NCBI RefSeq assembly: GCF_030506305.1
Contig: NZ_CP119421.1
Location: 62,001 to 126,000 of the forward strand
Origin: Porifericola rhodea
GTDB lineage: Bacteria; Bacteroidota; Bacteroidia; Cytophagales; Cyclobacteriaceae
DNA length: 64,000 nucleotides
Direction of reading: 5' to 3'
In this document: positions 9,494-18,750 of the stretch, in pieces
How positions within the stretch are numbered: the stretch's first letter is position 1
Layout of the letters: each line of letters begins with the position of its first letter
Translations under genes and position numbers: made by a program
The notes under the pieces: model-generated
Told to the model about the DNA's origin: nothing
Database searches by the model: none
The model's input: only the letters and a program-made list of their open reading frames with translations

Positions 9494-10402
9494 TTACGGA
9501 ATCTGCCCTCCGGCTGCTGACCAAAGCTTAAACCATTCTTCGCGGCTCAATTTAATCTCCTCAGCGGCAGCTGCTGCTTTTATGCGCTCTATTTTTTTTG
9601 TACCTAATATTGGTATCAGGTTGGCCGGATGATAATATAACCAGGCTAGTGCAAGCTGATCGTAGCCTGCACCATCGTACTTCTGACTCAGTTCTGCTAA
9701 AACCTGATGCAGGTCTTGATATTGGCTGTCTTTGCTAAAAAGTGCCCCCCCTCCAAATGGAGACCAAGCCATTGGTGATATTTTATGCTGAAATAAATAG
9801 TCTATTGTGCCATCCAGCATCAACTCACGATAAAGCAATGAGGCCTCAACCTGGTTAGTTACCAAAGGCAAAGACATTCTGGACTGTAAAAGCTCAAACT
9901 GACGCACCGTAAAGTTAGATACTCCAAAATGAAACACTTTACCACCCTCATTGAGCAGCATAAAGGCTTCGGCAATCTCATCAGGATTCATCAGTGGATC
10001 AGGGCGATGGATAAGGAGTAGATCTATATGATCCAGATCCATTACTTTCAGGGAGTTTTCTACAGAAGCAATAATATGCTCTTTGGTAGTATCATAGTGC
10101 TTCACCTTATGGGCCAGACGCTTATCAGAAATAAGTTTGATGCCGCATTTGGTTACTACTTCAATTTTGTGCTTTAGCGAAGGGTTTAAATTTAGTGCCT
10201 TGCCAAAAACTTCCTCGCTACCGTAGTTTCCGTAGATATCAGCCTCATCAAAGGTGGTGATACCCAGATCTACACATTCTTCTATCAATCTTAATGTTTC
10301 TTTAGCATTCAGGGCAGGTTCGTCTACCAAACGCCAGGTTCCCATTACAAGTCTGGAAAATTCTGGCCCATCTGAACATAGTCTGGTTCTGCTAGTACTC
10401 AT
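9494..10402 (-). CDS. Aldo/keto reductase (YdhF-like)
   Basis: The 302-residue protein is an NADPH-dependent TIM-barrel aldo/keto reductase. The catalytic tetrad is visible as Asp and Tyr in FDEADIYGNYG, Lys in VVTKCGIK and His in LLIHRPDPL. Its overall layout matches the YdhF subgroup, and the substrate cannot be told from sequence. It has its own start region and a terminator at each side (9434 and 10476), so it is probably monocistronic. Confidence 0.9.
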   Translation of the reverse strand: MSTSRTRLCSDGPEFSRLVMGTWRLVDEPALNAKETLRLIEECVDLGITTFDEADIYGNYGSEEVFGKALNLNPSLKHKIEVVTKCGIKLISDKRLAHKVKHYDTTKEHIIASVENSLKVMDLDHIDLLLIHRPDPLMNPDEIAEAFMLLNEGGKVFHFGVSNFTVRQFELLQSRMSLPLVTNQVEASLLYRELMLDGTIDYLFQHKISPMAWSPFGGGALFSKDSQYQDLHQVLAELSQKYDGAGYDQLALAWLYYHPANLIPILGTKKIERIKAAAAAEEIKLSREEWFKLWSAAGGQIP

Positions 10403-10475
10403 AATATTTTACTTTTTGTAAAAATAGGAAGTACCAGCAAAAGTCCTAGCATGCATATGTAGGTTAGTCTGTAAA

Positions 10476-10509
10476 CAAAAAAGAGCATGAAAGAAAACCT
10501 CCATGCTCT
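10476..10509 (-). terminator. Rho-independent terminator for fadD
   Basis: Minus-strand hairpin with an 8-bp stem AGAGCATG/CATGCTCT and 12-nt loop followed by six T. It lies 22 nt after the fadD stop. Confidence 0.82.
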
Positions 10510-10530
10510 AATTCATGCTTGTATACTTAA

Positions 10531-12216
10531 CTATACTTTTGTTTCTCCCTCTTTGAGTAGTCTCCTCAGGATTTTACCCACATTAGATTTCGGAAGCTCG
10601 TCTCTGAACTCTATAATTTTAGGGACCTTATATGCCGTCATATTTTCTTTACAATAGGCAGTAAGCTCTTCAGCAGTAAGGCTGGCGTCTTTTTTAACAA
10701 CGCAAATCTTAACCACTTCAGTAGATTTTTCGTCAGGAACTCCTATAGCTCCAACCTCCATTACTTTAGGGTGAGAGGCTACTACATCTTCTATATCATT
10801 AGGGTAAACATTAAATCCAGACACATTGATCATTTCCTTTTTACGGTCAATAATTTTGATGTAACCCTCACTATCCATTACCCCAATGTCACCGGTCTTA
10901 AACCAACCATCCTGGCTAAAGGCATGCTTACTTTCTTCCTCTTTTTGCCAGTAGCCCGACATTACCTGTGGACCTTTTGCGTAAATTTCACCAGCCTCAC
11001 CTATAGGTACCTCCTGTTCATTATCGTCAGCTATAATCAGATGAGTGCTAGGCACTGGAAGACCTATCGTACCTATTTTCTCCTGACCATCTATTCTGTT
11101 GGTAGACAAAACCGGAGAAGTTTCTGTAAGTCCATACCCTTCGGCAATAGGAACACCAGTGACTGATTTGAATCTTTCAGCTACTACTTTCTGCACAGCC
11201 ATACCTCCGGCGCTAGCCACTTTAAAGGCACTAAAGTCAATATTAGAAAAGTCTTCCTGATTGAGCAGAGCGTTATAAAGGGTATTAACCCCCGTCATTA
11301 CAGTAAAAGGATACTTTTTAAGGTCTTTAAGAAAAGCCTTCATATCCCTGGGGTTAGTAATTAATATATTCTTCGCCCCCAGTTTTAGCATACCCAGACA
11401 ATTTACTGTAAAAGCATAGATATGATATAAAGGTAGGGCAGTAATAATTACCTCTTTCCCTTCATCCAGTTTGACCTTCATCCAGATGGTCATCTGCTCA
11501 ACATTAGCTACCAGATTGGTGTGAGAAAGTATAGCACCTTTTGATACACCGGTAGTTCCACCAGTATACTGCAAGCAGGCAATATCACTTCCTTTAATAT
11601 CTGGCTTTACAAACTGATGCTTGCTTCCTTTATTCAGAGCATCATTCAGTTTGATGGCTTTATGCAAATTATAGGAAGGCACCATTTTTTTAACATGCTT
11701 GACCACAAAATTGACCACGCCTTTTTTGAGCCCTCCGAGGCGGTCACCTATTTCAGTAACTATGACATGCTCTATACTAGTATGCTGAATAATTTTCTCC
11801 AGATTACAGGCAAAGTTGGCCAGTATGACCACCGCCTTTACGCCGGCATCTTTAAACTGATGCTCCATTTCACGAGAGGTATATAGCGGATTGGTATTTA
11901 CAATCACTATACCCGCACGAATTGCTCCAAACGCTACTATTGGATATTGCAAAAGGTTAGGCATCTGAATAGCAAGCCTGTCTCCTTTCTTCATACCTAG
12001 CTCATGTTGTAAAAAAGCAGCAAACTGAGCTGATTGCCTGTTAAGTTCATTAAAGCTAATGCCCTTGCCCATGCACTCAAAGGCAGTCTGCTCATTGTAT
12101 TTCTGAAAGCTTTCCTCAAAGAGGTCAGCTAGAGATTCGTATGCGTGTGGATCAATTTCTTTTGGTACACTCTCAGGATAGTTTTTCAACCAAGGTAACT
12201 CTTCTTTAACTTTCAT
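10531..12216 (-). CDS. fadD: Long-chain fatty acid--CoA ligase
   Basis: This 561-residue adenylate-forming enzyme activates fatty acids to acyl-CoA via acyl-AMP. The P-loop-like AMP motif YTGGTTGVSKGA (about 215-226), the GYGLTETSP motif, the hinge GWFKTGDIG and the C-terminal catalytic lysine region (LPKSNVGKILRR) are all present and in order, and the length is normal for FadD. The FACS-type signature IIDRKKEMINVSGFNVYP supports a long- or medium-chain fatty acid substrate. It is monocistronic with its own terminator. A 19-bp AT-only inverted repeat lies just upstream of the start. Confidence 0.93.
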   Translation of the reverse strand: MKVKEELPWLKNYPESVPKEIDPHAYESLADLFEESFQKYNEQTAFECMGKGISFNELNRQSAQFAAFLQHELGMKKGDRLAIQMPNLLQYPIVAFGAIRAGIVIVNTNPLYTSREMEHQFKDAGVKAVVILANFACNLEKIIQHTSIEHVIVTEIGDRLGGLKKGVVNFVVKHVKKMVPSYNLHKAIKLNDALNKGSKHQFVKPDIKGSDIACLQYTGGTTGVSKGAILSHTNLVANVEQMTIWMKVKLDEGKEVIITALPLYHIYAFTVNCLGMLKLGAKNILITNPRDMKAFLKDLKKYPFTVMTGVNTLYNALLNQEDFSNIDFSAFKVASAGGMAVQKVVAERFKSVTGVPIAEGYGLTETSPVLSTNRIDGQEKIGTIGLPVPSTHLIIADDNEQEVPIGEAGEIYAKGPQVMSGYWQKEEESKHAFSQDGWFKTGDIGVMDSEGYIKIIDRKKEMINVSGFNVYPNDIEDVVASHPKVMEVGAIGVPDEKSTEVVKICVVKKDASLTAEELTAYCKENMTAYKVPKIIEFRDELPKSNVGKILRRLLKEGETKV

Positions 12217-12226
12217 GTGAGTAACT

Positions 12227-12245
12227 TAATTATTTTAAATAATTA
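12227..12245. promoter_or_regulatory. AT-rich inverted repeat upstream of fadD
   Basis: TAATTATTT and AAATAATTA flank a single T, giving a 9-1-9 inverted repeat that ends 11 bp before the fadD start codon. The position suits an operator blocking translation initiation or transcription. The base composition is so AT-rich that chance is quite possible. Confidence 0.25.
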
Positions 12246-12365
12246 AAATGCCATGCTAATATTATGAATATTATTTAAAATTTTCTAACATAATTGTTAT
12301 AATTCGGAAGAATTGCAAATAACAGGCTATTTCAGGGGGTTTCTGAATGTAAACACTAAAAAACC

Positions 12366-12397
12366 AAAAAAGGCCATGAAAACTCATGGCCTTTTTT
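12366..12397. terminator. Strong bidirectional-type terminator behind the tRNA-like gene
   Basis: A perfect 14-bp stem (AAAAAAGGCCATGA/TCATGGCCTTTTTT) with a 4-nt loop. On the minus strand it sits 31 nt beyond the 3' end of the tRNA-like RNA and ends in a U tract, so it most likely ends that short transcript. The tract is U-rich in both orientations. Confidence 0.9.
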
Positions 12398-12428
12398 GAA
12401 AACAACATTAACCCAAAAAATGAAGTGC

Positions 12429-12541
12429 TGTAGGGGAAGGACTCGAACCTCCACGGAGCGGTTAGTCAGCCGAAACTGATTTATTCCGTTGTCTCCACCC
12501 TCGAGACGGGAGGGCATGTCTGCCAATTTCATCACCCTACA
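12429..12541 (-). tRNA. Unusual tRNA-like RNA with very long variable arm
   Basis: On the minus strand a 113-nt cloverleaf can be folded: acceptor stem TGTAGGG/CCCTACA (7 bp, extendable to 8 by a C:G pair), linker TG, D-arm ATG/CAT around AAATTGGCAGA (leucine-tRNA-like, with the GG pair), anticodon-position arm CCCTC/GAGGG around CCGTCTC, a 45-nt variable region, then T-arm GGAGG/CCTTC around TTCGAGT. The variable region can itself stack three helices (GGAG/CTCC, CGG/CCG, TCAG/CTGA), far longer than the 10-24 nt of ordinary class II tRNAs. The base at position 33 is C, not U, so no anticodon or amino acid can be assigned with confidence. CCA is not encoded. It has its own terminator. Confidence 0.75.
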
Positions 12542-12714
12542 GTGATAGATAACTAAGCGCATTATGAAATTTGTTGTTCTTTGCCCTTAGTTCATTTGCT
12601 AAATTAATATTTTATATTTTAACTTAAAAAAAATTTAATAAATTTGAATAAAATTTATATATGTCGTAATTTTCGGCTGATAAAATTAAACCAAACCTAA
12701 TTTGCCCCATCAAA

Positions 12715-13182
12715 ATGAGCAAAAATTTAGAAATTGATAACATCGACCTCAAAATCCTTGCGCTACTCTCCGAAGATGCCAAAATTCCTTACACTGAAAT
12801 TGCCAAAAAAGTATACGTTTCTGGCGGTACTGTGCACGTTCGCATGCGTAAAATGGAAGAAATGGGAATAGTAAGAGGTACTACTCTTAATATGGATTAC
12901 TCCAAACTGGGGTATGATATCACTGCTTTTTTGGGAATCTACTTAGAGAAAAGTTCTTTATATAATGAAGTAGTGGATGAGTTAAAGAAAGTACCAGAGG
13001 TAGTAAAAATTCATTATACTACTGGTAACTATAGTATCTTTATTAAAATCCATTGCCGAGACACCAAGCACCTGAGAGAAGTGCTCCACGACAAAATTCA
13101 GAAAATTGACGGTATTGTAAGGACAGAAACGCTTATTTCTCTGGAAGAAAGCCTGAACCGCCATATCCAATTAGGTGAGTAA
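12715..13182 (+). CDS. Lrp/AsnC-family transcriptional regulator
   Basis: The 155-residue protein has the N-terminal Lrp-type helix-turn-helix (about 8-60, DLKILALLSEDAKIPYTEIA) and a C-terminal RAM/AsnC ligand-binding ferredoxin-like domain (about 70-150). Lrp proteins are dimeric or octameric DNA-binding proteins that sense amino acids. It lies 184 bp upstream of sufB on the same strand. The gap is long enough for a separate suf promoter, so regulation of the suf operon by this protein is possible but not shown. Confidence 0.9.
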   Translation: MSKNLEIDNIDLKILALLSEDAKIPYTEIAKKVYVSGGTVHVRMRKMEEMGIVRGTTLNMDYSKLGYDITAFLGIYLEKSSLYNEVVDELKKVPEVVKIHYTTGNYSIFIKIHCRDTKHLREVLHDKIQKIDGIVRTETLISLEESLNRHIQLGE

Positions 13183-13366
13183 ATAATAAATTTTGAACTG
13201 TAACACTGCTTCTTTAAATTCGTTCCAAATAAGTAATTACGCATTCCTAAGCGTTTTTACTAACTTTGTCTGAAATTTATAAGCATGTGAAGGAACGTTT
13301 AGCACTACGACATGTTACTCATATGTACGCTATTCGTTAGAATTATTTGTTTACCAATATACCAAT

Positions 13367-14812
13367 ATGAGCAAGGACAACCAGATTCTTGAAGAGTTTA
13401 CCAACTCTGACTATAAATATGGATTTGAATCTAAAATTGAATCGGACTCAGCTCCTAAAGGACTGAATGAAGATATTGTTAGGTTCATTTCTGCTAAAAA
13501 AGAAGAACCTGAGTGGTTACTTGAGTGGCGCCTGAAAGCTTATCGCCACTGGCTAACCCTAAAAGAACCTAAATGGCATAATGTACAGTATCCTGAAATT
13601 GATTATCAGGACATTATATATTATGCTGCACCTAAACAGAAGGTAAAACCTAAAAGTCTGGATGAAGTTGATCCTGAATTGCTGGACACTTTTAAAAGAT
13701 TAGGAATTTCTCTTGAAGAACAAAAAAGATTAACTGGTGTAGCAGTAGATGCTGTAATGGACAGCGTATCTGTAGCTACTACCTTTAAAGATAAATTAGC
13801 TGATTTGGGGATTATATTCTGCTCTTTTAGTGAAGCAGTACATAACCATCCTGAGTTAATAAAGAAATACATAGGTTCAGTAGTACCTCAGAATGACAAC
13901 TACTTTGCAGCACTGAATTCCGCAGTATTTAGTGATGGCTCTTTCTGCTATATTCCTAAAGGCGTAAGGTGCCCTATGGAGCTTTCTACCTACTTCCGTA
14001 TCAATGCGGCTAATACCGGTCAGTTTGAACGTACTTTAATTGTAGCTGAAGAAGGCTCTTATGTGAGTTATCTGGAAGGTTGTACTGCCCCTCAACGTGA
14101 TGAAAACCAGCTTCATGCAGCGGTTGTTGAAATCTATGCCGCTAAAGACGCAGAAGTAAAGTACTCTACCGTACAGAACTGGTACCCTGGTGACAAAAAT
14201 GGTAAAGGTGGTATTTACAATTTTGTGACTAAAAGAGGTATTTGTGCAGGCGATAATTCTAAAATATCGTGGACACAGGTAGAAACAGGATCTTCTGTAA
14301 CCTGGAAGTACCCTAGCTGTATTCTTAAAGGTGACAACTCTATTGGAGAGTTTTACTCTGTAGCTGTTACCAATAACTACCAGCAGGCCGATACCGGTAC
14401 CAAGATGATTCACATTGGTAAAAATACCCGTAGCCGTATCGTTTCTAAAGGAGTTTCGGCAGGACGTAGCCAAAACAGCTACCGTGGTTTAGTGAAGGTA
14501 ATGAAACGTGCTGAGAATTCTCGAAACTTCTCGCAGTGCGACTCACTATTGATGGGAGACAAATGCGGAGCGCATACCTTCCCTTATATTGAGTCTGATA
14601 ATAATACGGCTCAAATTGAACATGAAGCTACTACTTCTAAAATTGGTGAAGATCAGATTTTCTACTGCAACCAGCGAGGCATAGGTGAGGAAGATGCAGT
14701 TGCTCTGATTGTAAATGGGTACTGTAAAGAAGTACTAAACCAGCTTCCTATGGAATTTGCCGTTGAAGCGCAGAAATTACTTGCCCTTACTCTTGAAGGA
14801 AGCGTAGGCTAA
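13367..14812 (+). CDS. sufB: Fe-S cluster assembly scaffold SufB
   Basis: A 481-residue scaffold subunit of the SufBCD complex, on which Fe-S clusters are built before transfer to apoproteins. The conserved parallel beta-helix core is recognisable ([19 protein letters not shown], then [13 protein letters not shown]) together with the C-terminal [10 protein letters not shown] motif that carries the cluster-site Cys and His. The length is normal. A possible -7 element TAACTTTG lies at 13261-13268, about 98 nt upstream. It is the first gene of sufBCDSE and is separated from sufC by 84 bp carrying a terminator-like hairpin. Confidence 0.97.
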   Translation: MSKDNQILEEFTNSDYKYGFESKIESDSAPKGLNEDIVRFISAKKEEPEWLLEWRLKAYRHWLTLKEPKWHNVQYPEIDYQDIIYYAAPKQKVKPKSLDEVDPELLDTFKRLGISLEEQKRLTGVAVDAVMDSVSVATTFKDKLADLGIIFCSFSEAVHNHPELIKKYIGSVVPQNDNYFAALNSAVFSDGSFCYIPKGVRCPMELSTYFRINAANTGQFERTLIVAEEGSYVSYLEGCTAPQRDENQLHAAVVEIYAAKDAEVKYSTVQNWYPGDKNGKGGIYNFVTKRGICAGDNSKISWTQVETGSSVTWKYPSCILKGDNSIGEFYSVAVTNNYQQADTGTKMIHIGKNTRSRIVSKGVSAGRSQNSYRGLVKVMKRAENSRNFSQCDSLLMGDKCGAHTFPYIESDNNTAQIEHEATTSKIGEDQIFYCNQRGIGEEDAVALIVNGYCKEVLNQLPMEFAVEAQKLLALTLEGSVG

Positions 14813-14840
14813 TCTTATATATTATAACTTTCTACATACC

Positions 14841-14869
14841 AATCAGAAGGAGCATATCCTTCTGATTTT
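14841..14869 (+). terminator. Terminator-like hairpin between sufB and sufC
   Basis: A perfect 11-bp stem AATCAGAAGGA/TCCTTCTGATT with a 5-nt loop ends in TTTT. It sits 28 nt after the sufB stop and 27 nt before the sufC start, inside what is otherwise a tight operon. It could act as a partial terminator or as an mRNA-stabilising end for sufB. Confidence 0.6.
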
Positions 14870-14896
14870 CTATATTAAATAAATACTAGTCGGAAG

Positions 14897-15658
14897 ATGC
14901 TGAAGATAAATAACCTTAAAGCAAAAATAGAAGATAAAGATATTCTGAAAGGAATTAACCTGGAAGTGAAGCCTGGTGAGGTACATGCTATCATGGGACC
15001 TAATGGTTCAGGAAAAAGTACGCTTGCCTCAGTACTTGCAGGACGTGAGGAGTATGAAGTTACCGATGGAAATGTAGAGTACCTGGGCAACGACCTTTTG
15101 GATATGGATCCTGAGGAGCGCGCTCGTGAGGGTATTTTTCTGGCTTTTCAATATCCGGTTGAGATCCCCGGAGTAAGTACTACCAATTTTTTGAAAACTG
15201 CTATCAACCAGATCCGCCAACATAAAGGGCAAGACCCATTGGATGCAGTATCATTCTTAAAAATGATGAAAGAGAAAATGAAGCTGGTAGAAATTGACCA
15301 GTCTTTATTGAGCCGTTCTCTTAATGAAGGATTCTCGGGTGGTGAAAAGAAGAGAAACGAAATATTCCAGATGGCCATGCTTGAGCCTAAACTTTCTATT
15401 CTGGATGAGACTGACTCCGGTCTTGATATTGATGCCCTAAGAATTGTGGCAAATGGTGTAAACAAGCTGAAAAACAAAGACAATGCTACTATTGTAGTAA
15501 CTCACTATCAGCGCCTGCTGGATTACATCATCCCTGACTATGTACACGTGTTGTACAATGGTAGAATCGTGAAGTCTGGTACTAAAGAGCTGGCTATGGA
15601 GCTGGAGGAGAAAGGGTACGACTGGATCAAAGAAACTGCCGATAAGGCTACTGCTTAA
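14897..15658 (+). CDS. sufC: Fe-S cluster assembly ATPase SufC
   Basis: This 253-residue ABC-type ATPase powers conformational change in the SufBCD scaffold. The Walker A motif GPNGSGKST, the signature FSGGEKKRNEI and the Walker B ILDETDSGLD are all present; the last is the form typical of SufC. The ATG at 14897 is preceded by a GGAAG-like ribosome binding site. It lies between sufB and sufD, with a 27-bp gap to sufD. Confidence 0.97.
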   Translation: MLKINNLKAKIEDKDILKGINLEVKPGEVHAIMGPNGSGKSTLASVLAGREEYEVTDGNVEYLGNDLLDMDPEERAREGIFLAFQYPVEIPGVSTTNFLKTAINQIRQHKGQDPLDAVSFLKMMKEKMKLVEIDQSLLSRSLNEGFSGGEKKRNEIFQMAMLEPKLSILDETDSGLDIDALRIVANGVNKLKNKDNATIVVTHYQRLLDYIIPDYVHVLYNGRIVKSGTKELAMELEEKGYDWIKETADKATA

Positions 15659-15685
15659 TTTTTTTGAACGCACTAAAGCATAGCA

Positions 15686-17032
15686 ATGAGTCAGGTAACA
15701 AAAAGCAACAAAACCGATTTAACCGCTGCCTTTATTGAGCAGTATAGTCTTTTCTCTCAAAAGCTAGCCGACGGAGGCCAATCCGCTTTACGCCAGGCTG
15801 CAATTGATAGCTTTGCTGAGCAAGGACTACCTGCTAATAAAGCAGAAGAATATAAATACACACCAATTACCCGTCGTTTAGAGAAGCACTTTAACAGTAT
15901 TGACCTCACTGTCACTCCGACTCCTGAAATTTCAGCCGAGTTGGAGCAGCAGATTAAAAACCTGATGGTAAATACTGAAGCTAATCAGCTGGTTTTTGTA
16001 AACGGACATTTTGTAGAATCTTTATCCACTGTCGTTTCTCCTGCTGAAGAAATCACCATACTACCAATAGAACAGGCTTTAACTGAAGGCAGACAGGGAA
16101 CAGATACACACTTTGGTCAGCTGGCAAAAATTGAGAGTGACCCTTTTGTCGCTCTAAATACTGCTATGTCCCAACAAGGCATATATATTCATGTGCCAAA
16201 AAGCAAAGTTGTAGAAAAGCCAGTGCTCATCTATTTCTTTAGCGATACCGCTGCTGGTAAAGTGGTCACACACACTCGCAACTTCTTTGTAATTGAAGAA
16301 AATGCACAGGTGCAGATTGCAGAGACCTTCAAAACGATAGGTTCGGATGTTAGCTACAGCAATGCGGTAAGCGAAATTGTAGTAGAGCAGGCTGCACAGG
16401 CATATTATTGTAAGTATGAAGACGAAAGTGAGCAGGCATACCATACCGGAACTACTGAAGTAAGTCAGGAAAAGAACAGCCATTTCCATGGAACTACAGT
16501 AGCTCTAAAAGGAAGTATGATTCGTAACAACCTTAATGCAGCCCTAAACGATGAGTATTGTGAATCTCATATGTATGGACTGTATATGCTGGATGGAGAA
16601 ACTCATGTAGACAACCATACTTCGGTAGACCACAAAAAACCTAATGCTTTTAGTAATGAGCTTTACAAAGGCATTATGGACGGACAATCTAAGGGTGTAT
16701 TCAATGGAAAAATATTTGTACGTCCTAACGCCCAAAAGACCAATGCTTTTCAGTCTAATGCCAATATCTTACTTACTGACGAGGCTTCTATTGATACTAA
16801 GCCCCAGTTAGAGATTTGGGCAGATGATGTAAAATGCTCGCACGGTGCTACCACCGGTCAATTGGATTCAGAACAAATGTTTTATCTCCGGGCGCGTGGT
16901 TTGAGCAAAGTTCAGGCTCGTGCTGTACTACTTAAAGCTTTTGCTGGCGACGTTATTCAACATATCAAAATTGATGCGTTACGCGAAGTAATTGAGCAGG
17001 TAATCAGCCAGCGTCTGGAAAAAGAGCTATAA
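15686..17032 (+). CDS. sufD: Fe-S cluster assembly protein SufD
   Basis: A 448-residue SufD, the SufB paralogue that forms the SufBC2D complex and helps acquire iron. The C-terminal beta-helix region shows the typical HVDNHTSVDH, GKIFVRPNAQKTNAFQSN and CSHGATTGQLD motifs, including the conserved Cys and His at the SufB-SufD interface. The N-terminal third is variable, as usual. Three bases separate its stop from sufS, so the genes are closely coupled. Confidence 0.96.
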   Translation: MSQVTKSNKTDLTAAFIEQYSLFSQKLADGGQSALRQAAIDSFAEQGLPANKAEEYKYTPITRRLEKHFNSIDLTVTPTPEISAELEQQIKNLMVNTEANQLVFVNGHFVESLSTVVSPAEEITILPIEQALTEGRQGTDTHFGQLAKIESDPFVALNTAMSQQGIYIHVPKSKVVEKPVLIYFFSDTAAGKVVTHTRNFFVIEENAQVQIAETFKTIGSDVSYSNAVSEIVVEQAAQAYYCKYEDESEQAYHTGTTEVSQEKNSHFHGTTVALKGSMIRNNLNAALNDEYCESHMYGLYMLDGETHVDNHTSVDHKKPNAFSNELYKGIMDGQSKGVFNGKIFVRPNAQKTNAFQSNANILLTDEASIDTKPQLEIWADDVKCSHGATTGQLDSEQMFYLRARGLSKVQARAVLLKAFAGDVIQHIKIDALREVIEQVISQRLEKEL

Positions 17033-17035
17033 AAT

Positions 17036-18301
17036 ATGAGCGATCTATCGCCTCAACATACACATACGGCAATGGACCCTACGCTAGACGTAGAGGCCAT
17101 TCGCCAACAATTTCCTATCCTACATCAAGAAGTTAACGGCAAGCCATTGGTATATTTTGACAATGCTGCCACTACTCAAAAGCCTCAGCGGGTTATTGAT
17201 GCACTTACGCATTACTATCAATCAGATAATGCTAATATTCACCGGGGAATACATACCCTGGCAGAGCGTGCTACTTCTGCTTTTGAAGAAACCCGTAAAT
17301 CTTTACAGTCCTTTTTAGGTGCTGCCGAAGCAGAAGAAGTAATATTTACCAAAGGCACAACAGACAGCATTAATCTGGTAGCTCATGCGTATGGCCGAAG
17401 CTTTGTTAATGAAGGTGACGAGGTGATCATCTCTGCTATGGAGCACCACTCCAATATCGTTCCCTGGCAGATTTTGTGCGAAGAAAAAGGAGCTACCCTT
17501 AAGGTGATTCCAGTAAATGAGCAGGGCGAAATTGAAGTAGAAGAATACCGCAAACTACTTTCTGAAAAAACCAGAATTGTGAGCGTTGTATATGCTTCTA
17601 ATAGCCTGGGAACTATCAACCCCGTAGAGCAAATTATTGAGTTAGCTCACGAAAAAGGTGCCGTAGTTGTACTGGATGGCGCGCAGGCTTCAGCCCACCT
17701 TGAGGTTGATGTGCAAAAACTGAATTGCGACTTCTACGCTTTATCCGCACATAAGATGTATGGCCCTACAGGAGTAGGCGCACTCTATGGAAAAAGAAGG
17801 CTGCTGGAAAAAATGACACCTTATCAGGCAGGTGGAGAAATGATAAGCAACGTCACCTTTGAAAAAACTACTTATAATGACATTCCGTACAAGTTTGAGG
17901 CGGGCACACCAAATATAGCAGATGTGGTAGCCTTTAAGCAGGCTATAGATTTTGTGCAGGAAGTTGGCAAAAACCATATTCATGCTTATGAGCAGGAGCT
18001 GTTAACTTACGCCCATCAGGAACTAGAAAAAATTGAAGGCCTGACGATTATTGGTAAAGCCGCAAACAAGGTAAGTGTCGTTTCTTTCGTAATTGACGAT
18101 ATATTTCATTTTGATCTGGGACAGATGCTGGATGCAAGAGGCGTAGCCATACGTACAGGTCATCATTGCACCCAACCCCTAATGGATCGTTATGGAATTG
18201 AAGGAACAGCCAGAGCCTCTTTTTCTGTTTATAATACTAAGGAAGAGATTGATAATATGGTGGAGGGCATTGCCAAAATCGTAAAAATGATGCGCAAATA
18301 A
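17036..18301 (+). CDS. sufS: Cysteine desulfurase SufS
   Basis: A 421-residue PLP-dependent group II cysteine desulfurase that takes sulfur from cysteine as a persulfide. The PLP lysine lies in LSAHKMYGPTG (K240), and the active-site cysteine is in RTGHHCTQPLM (C378). The fold-type I motif GTTDSINLVA is also clear. It is slightly longer than usual at the N-terminus (about 15 residues before the usual start); a downstream in-frame ATG at 17072 (residue 13) is an alternative start. SufE follows after one base. Confidence 0.96.
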   Translation: MSDLSPQHTHTAMDPTLDVEAIRQQFPILHQEVNGKPLVYFDNAATTQKPQRVIDALTHYYQSDNANIHRGIHTLAERATSAFEETRKSLQSFLGAAEAEEVIFTKGTTDSINLVAHAYGRSFVNEGDEVIISAMEHHSNIVPWQILCEEKGATLKVIPVNEQGEIEVEEYRKLLSEKTRIVSVVYASNSLGTINPVEQIIELAHEKGAVVVLDGAQASAHLEVDVQKLNCDFYALSAHKMYGPTGVGALYGKRRLLEKMTPYQAGGEMISNVTFEKTTYNDIPYKFEAGTPNIADVVAFKQAIDFVQEVGKNHIHAYEQELLTYAHQELEKIEGLTIIGKAANKVSVVSFVIDDIFHFDLGQMLDARGVAIRTGHHCTQPLMDRYGIEGTARASFSVYNTKEEIDNMVEGIAKIVKMMRK

Positions 18302-18302
18302 T

Positions 18303-18743
18303 ATGGCCGATACGATCAACGAAATACAGGACGAAATAATTGATGAGTTTGCCCTTTTGGATGGTGACCAGGAGATGACCAATTTCTATATTATGGAATT
18401 AGGTCAGAAACTGCCAGAGCTGGAAGAAGAGTACAAAACTGAAGACAATATCATTAAGGGTTGCCAATCTAAAGTATGGGTGGTACCAGTAGCTGATGGC
18501 GAGCGTTTGCAGTTCAAAGCAGACAGTAATTCAGCAATAACCAAAGGTTTAGTAAGTTTGCTGGTTCGTATTTTCAACGACCAAAAGGCTCAGAACATAT
18601 TGGATGCAGACCTCTATTTTATTGATAAAATTGGCATGAACCGCTTCATTGGCACTCAACGCTCCAATGGCTTTGCAGCAATGATTAAGCAAATTAAGCT
18701 ATTCGCGCTGGTACAAAAAGACCGAATTGAAGCTACTAAGTAA
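18303..18743 (+). CDS. sufE: Sulfur acceptor protein SufE
   Basis: A 146-residue SufE that accepts persulfide sulfur from SufS and passes it to SufB. The acceptor cysteine is C54 in IKGCQSKVWV, the diagnostic SufE motif. Start and stop fit tightly between sufS (1 bp) and the DUF59 gene (7 bp). Its place directly after sufS supports the functional pairing. Confidence 0.96.
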   Translation: MADTINEIQDEIIDEFALLDGDQEMTNFYIMELGQKLPELEEEYKTEDNIIKGCQSKVWVVPVADGERLQFKADSNSAITKGLVSLLVRIFNDQKAQNILDADLYFIDKIGMNRFIGTQRSNGFAAMIKQIKLFALVQKDRIEATK

Positions 18744-18750
18744 TCATCTT

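Noticed and set aside
12429-12541. Calling it an ordinary tRNA-Leu or tRNA-Sec
   Set aside because: The D-arm is Leu-like but the anticodon loop lacks U33, and no Leu anticodon or TCA fits the loop; the long variable arm is unlike either.
12356-12562. 68-residue minus-strand ORF over the tRNA-like gene
   Set aside because: It covers the tRNA-like RNA and its terminator and has no protein similarity, so it is a chance reading frame.
18727-18750. TTG start for the DUF59 gene
   Set aside because: The added eight residues overlap sufE and show no similarity to the family; ATG 18751 gives the normal length.
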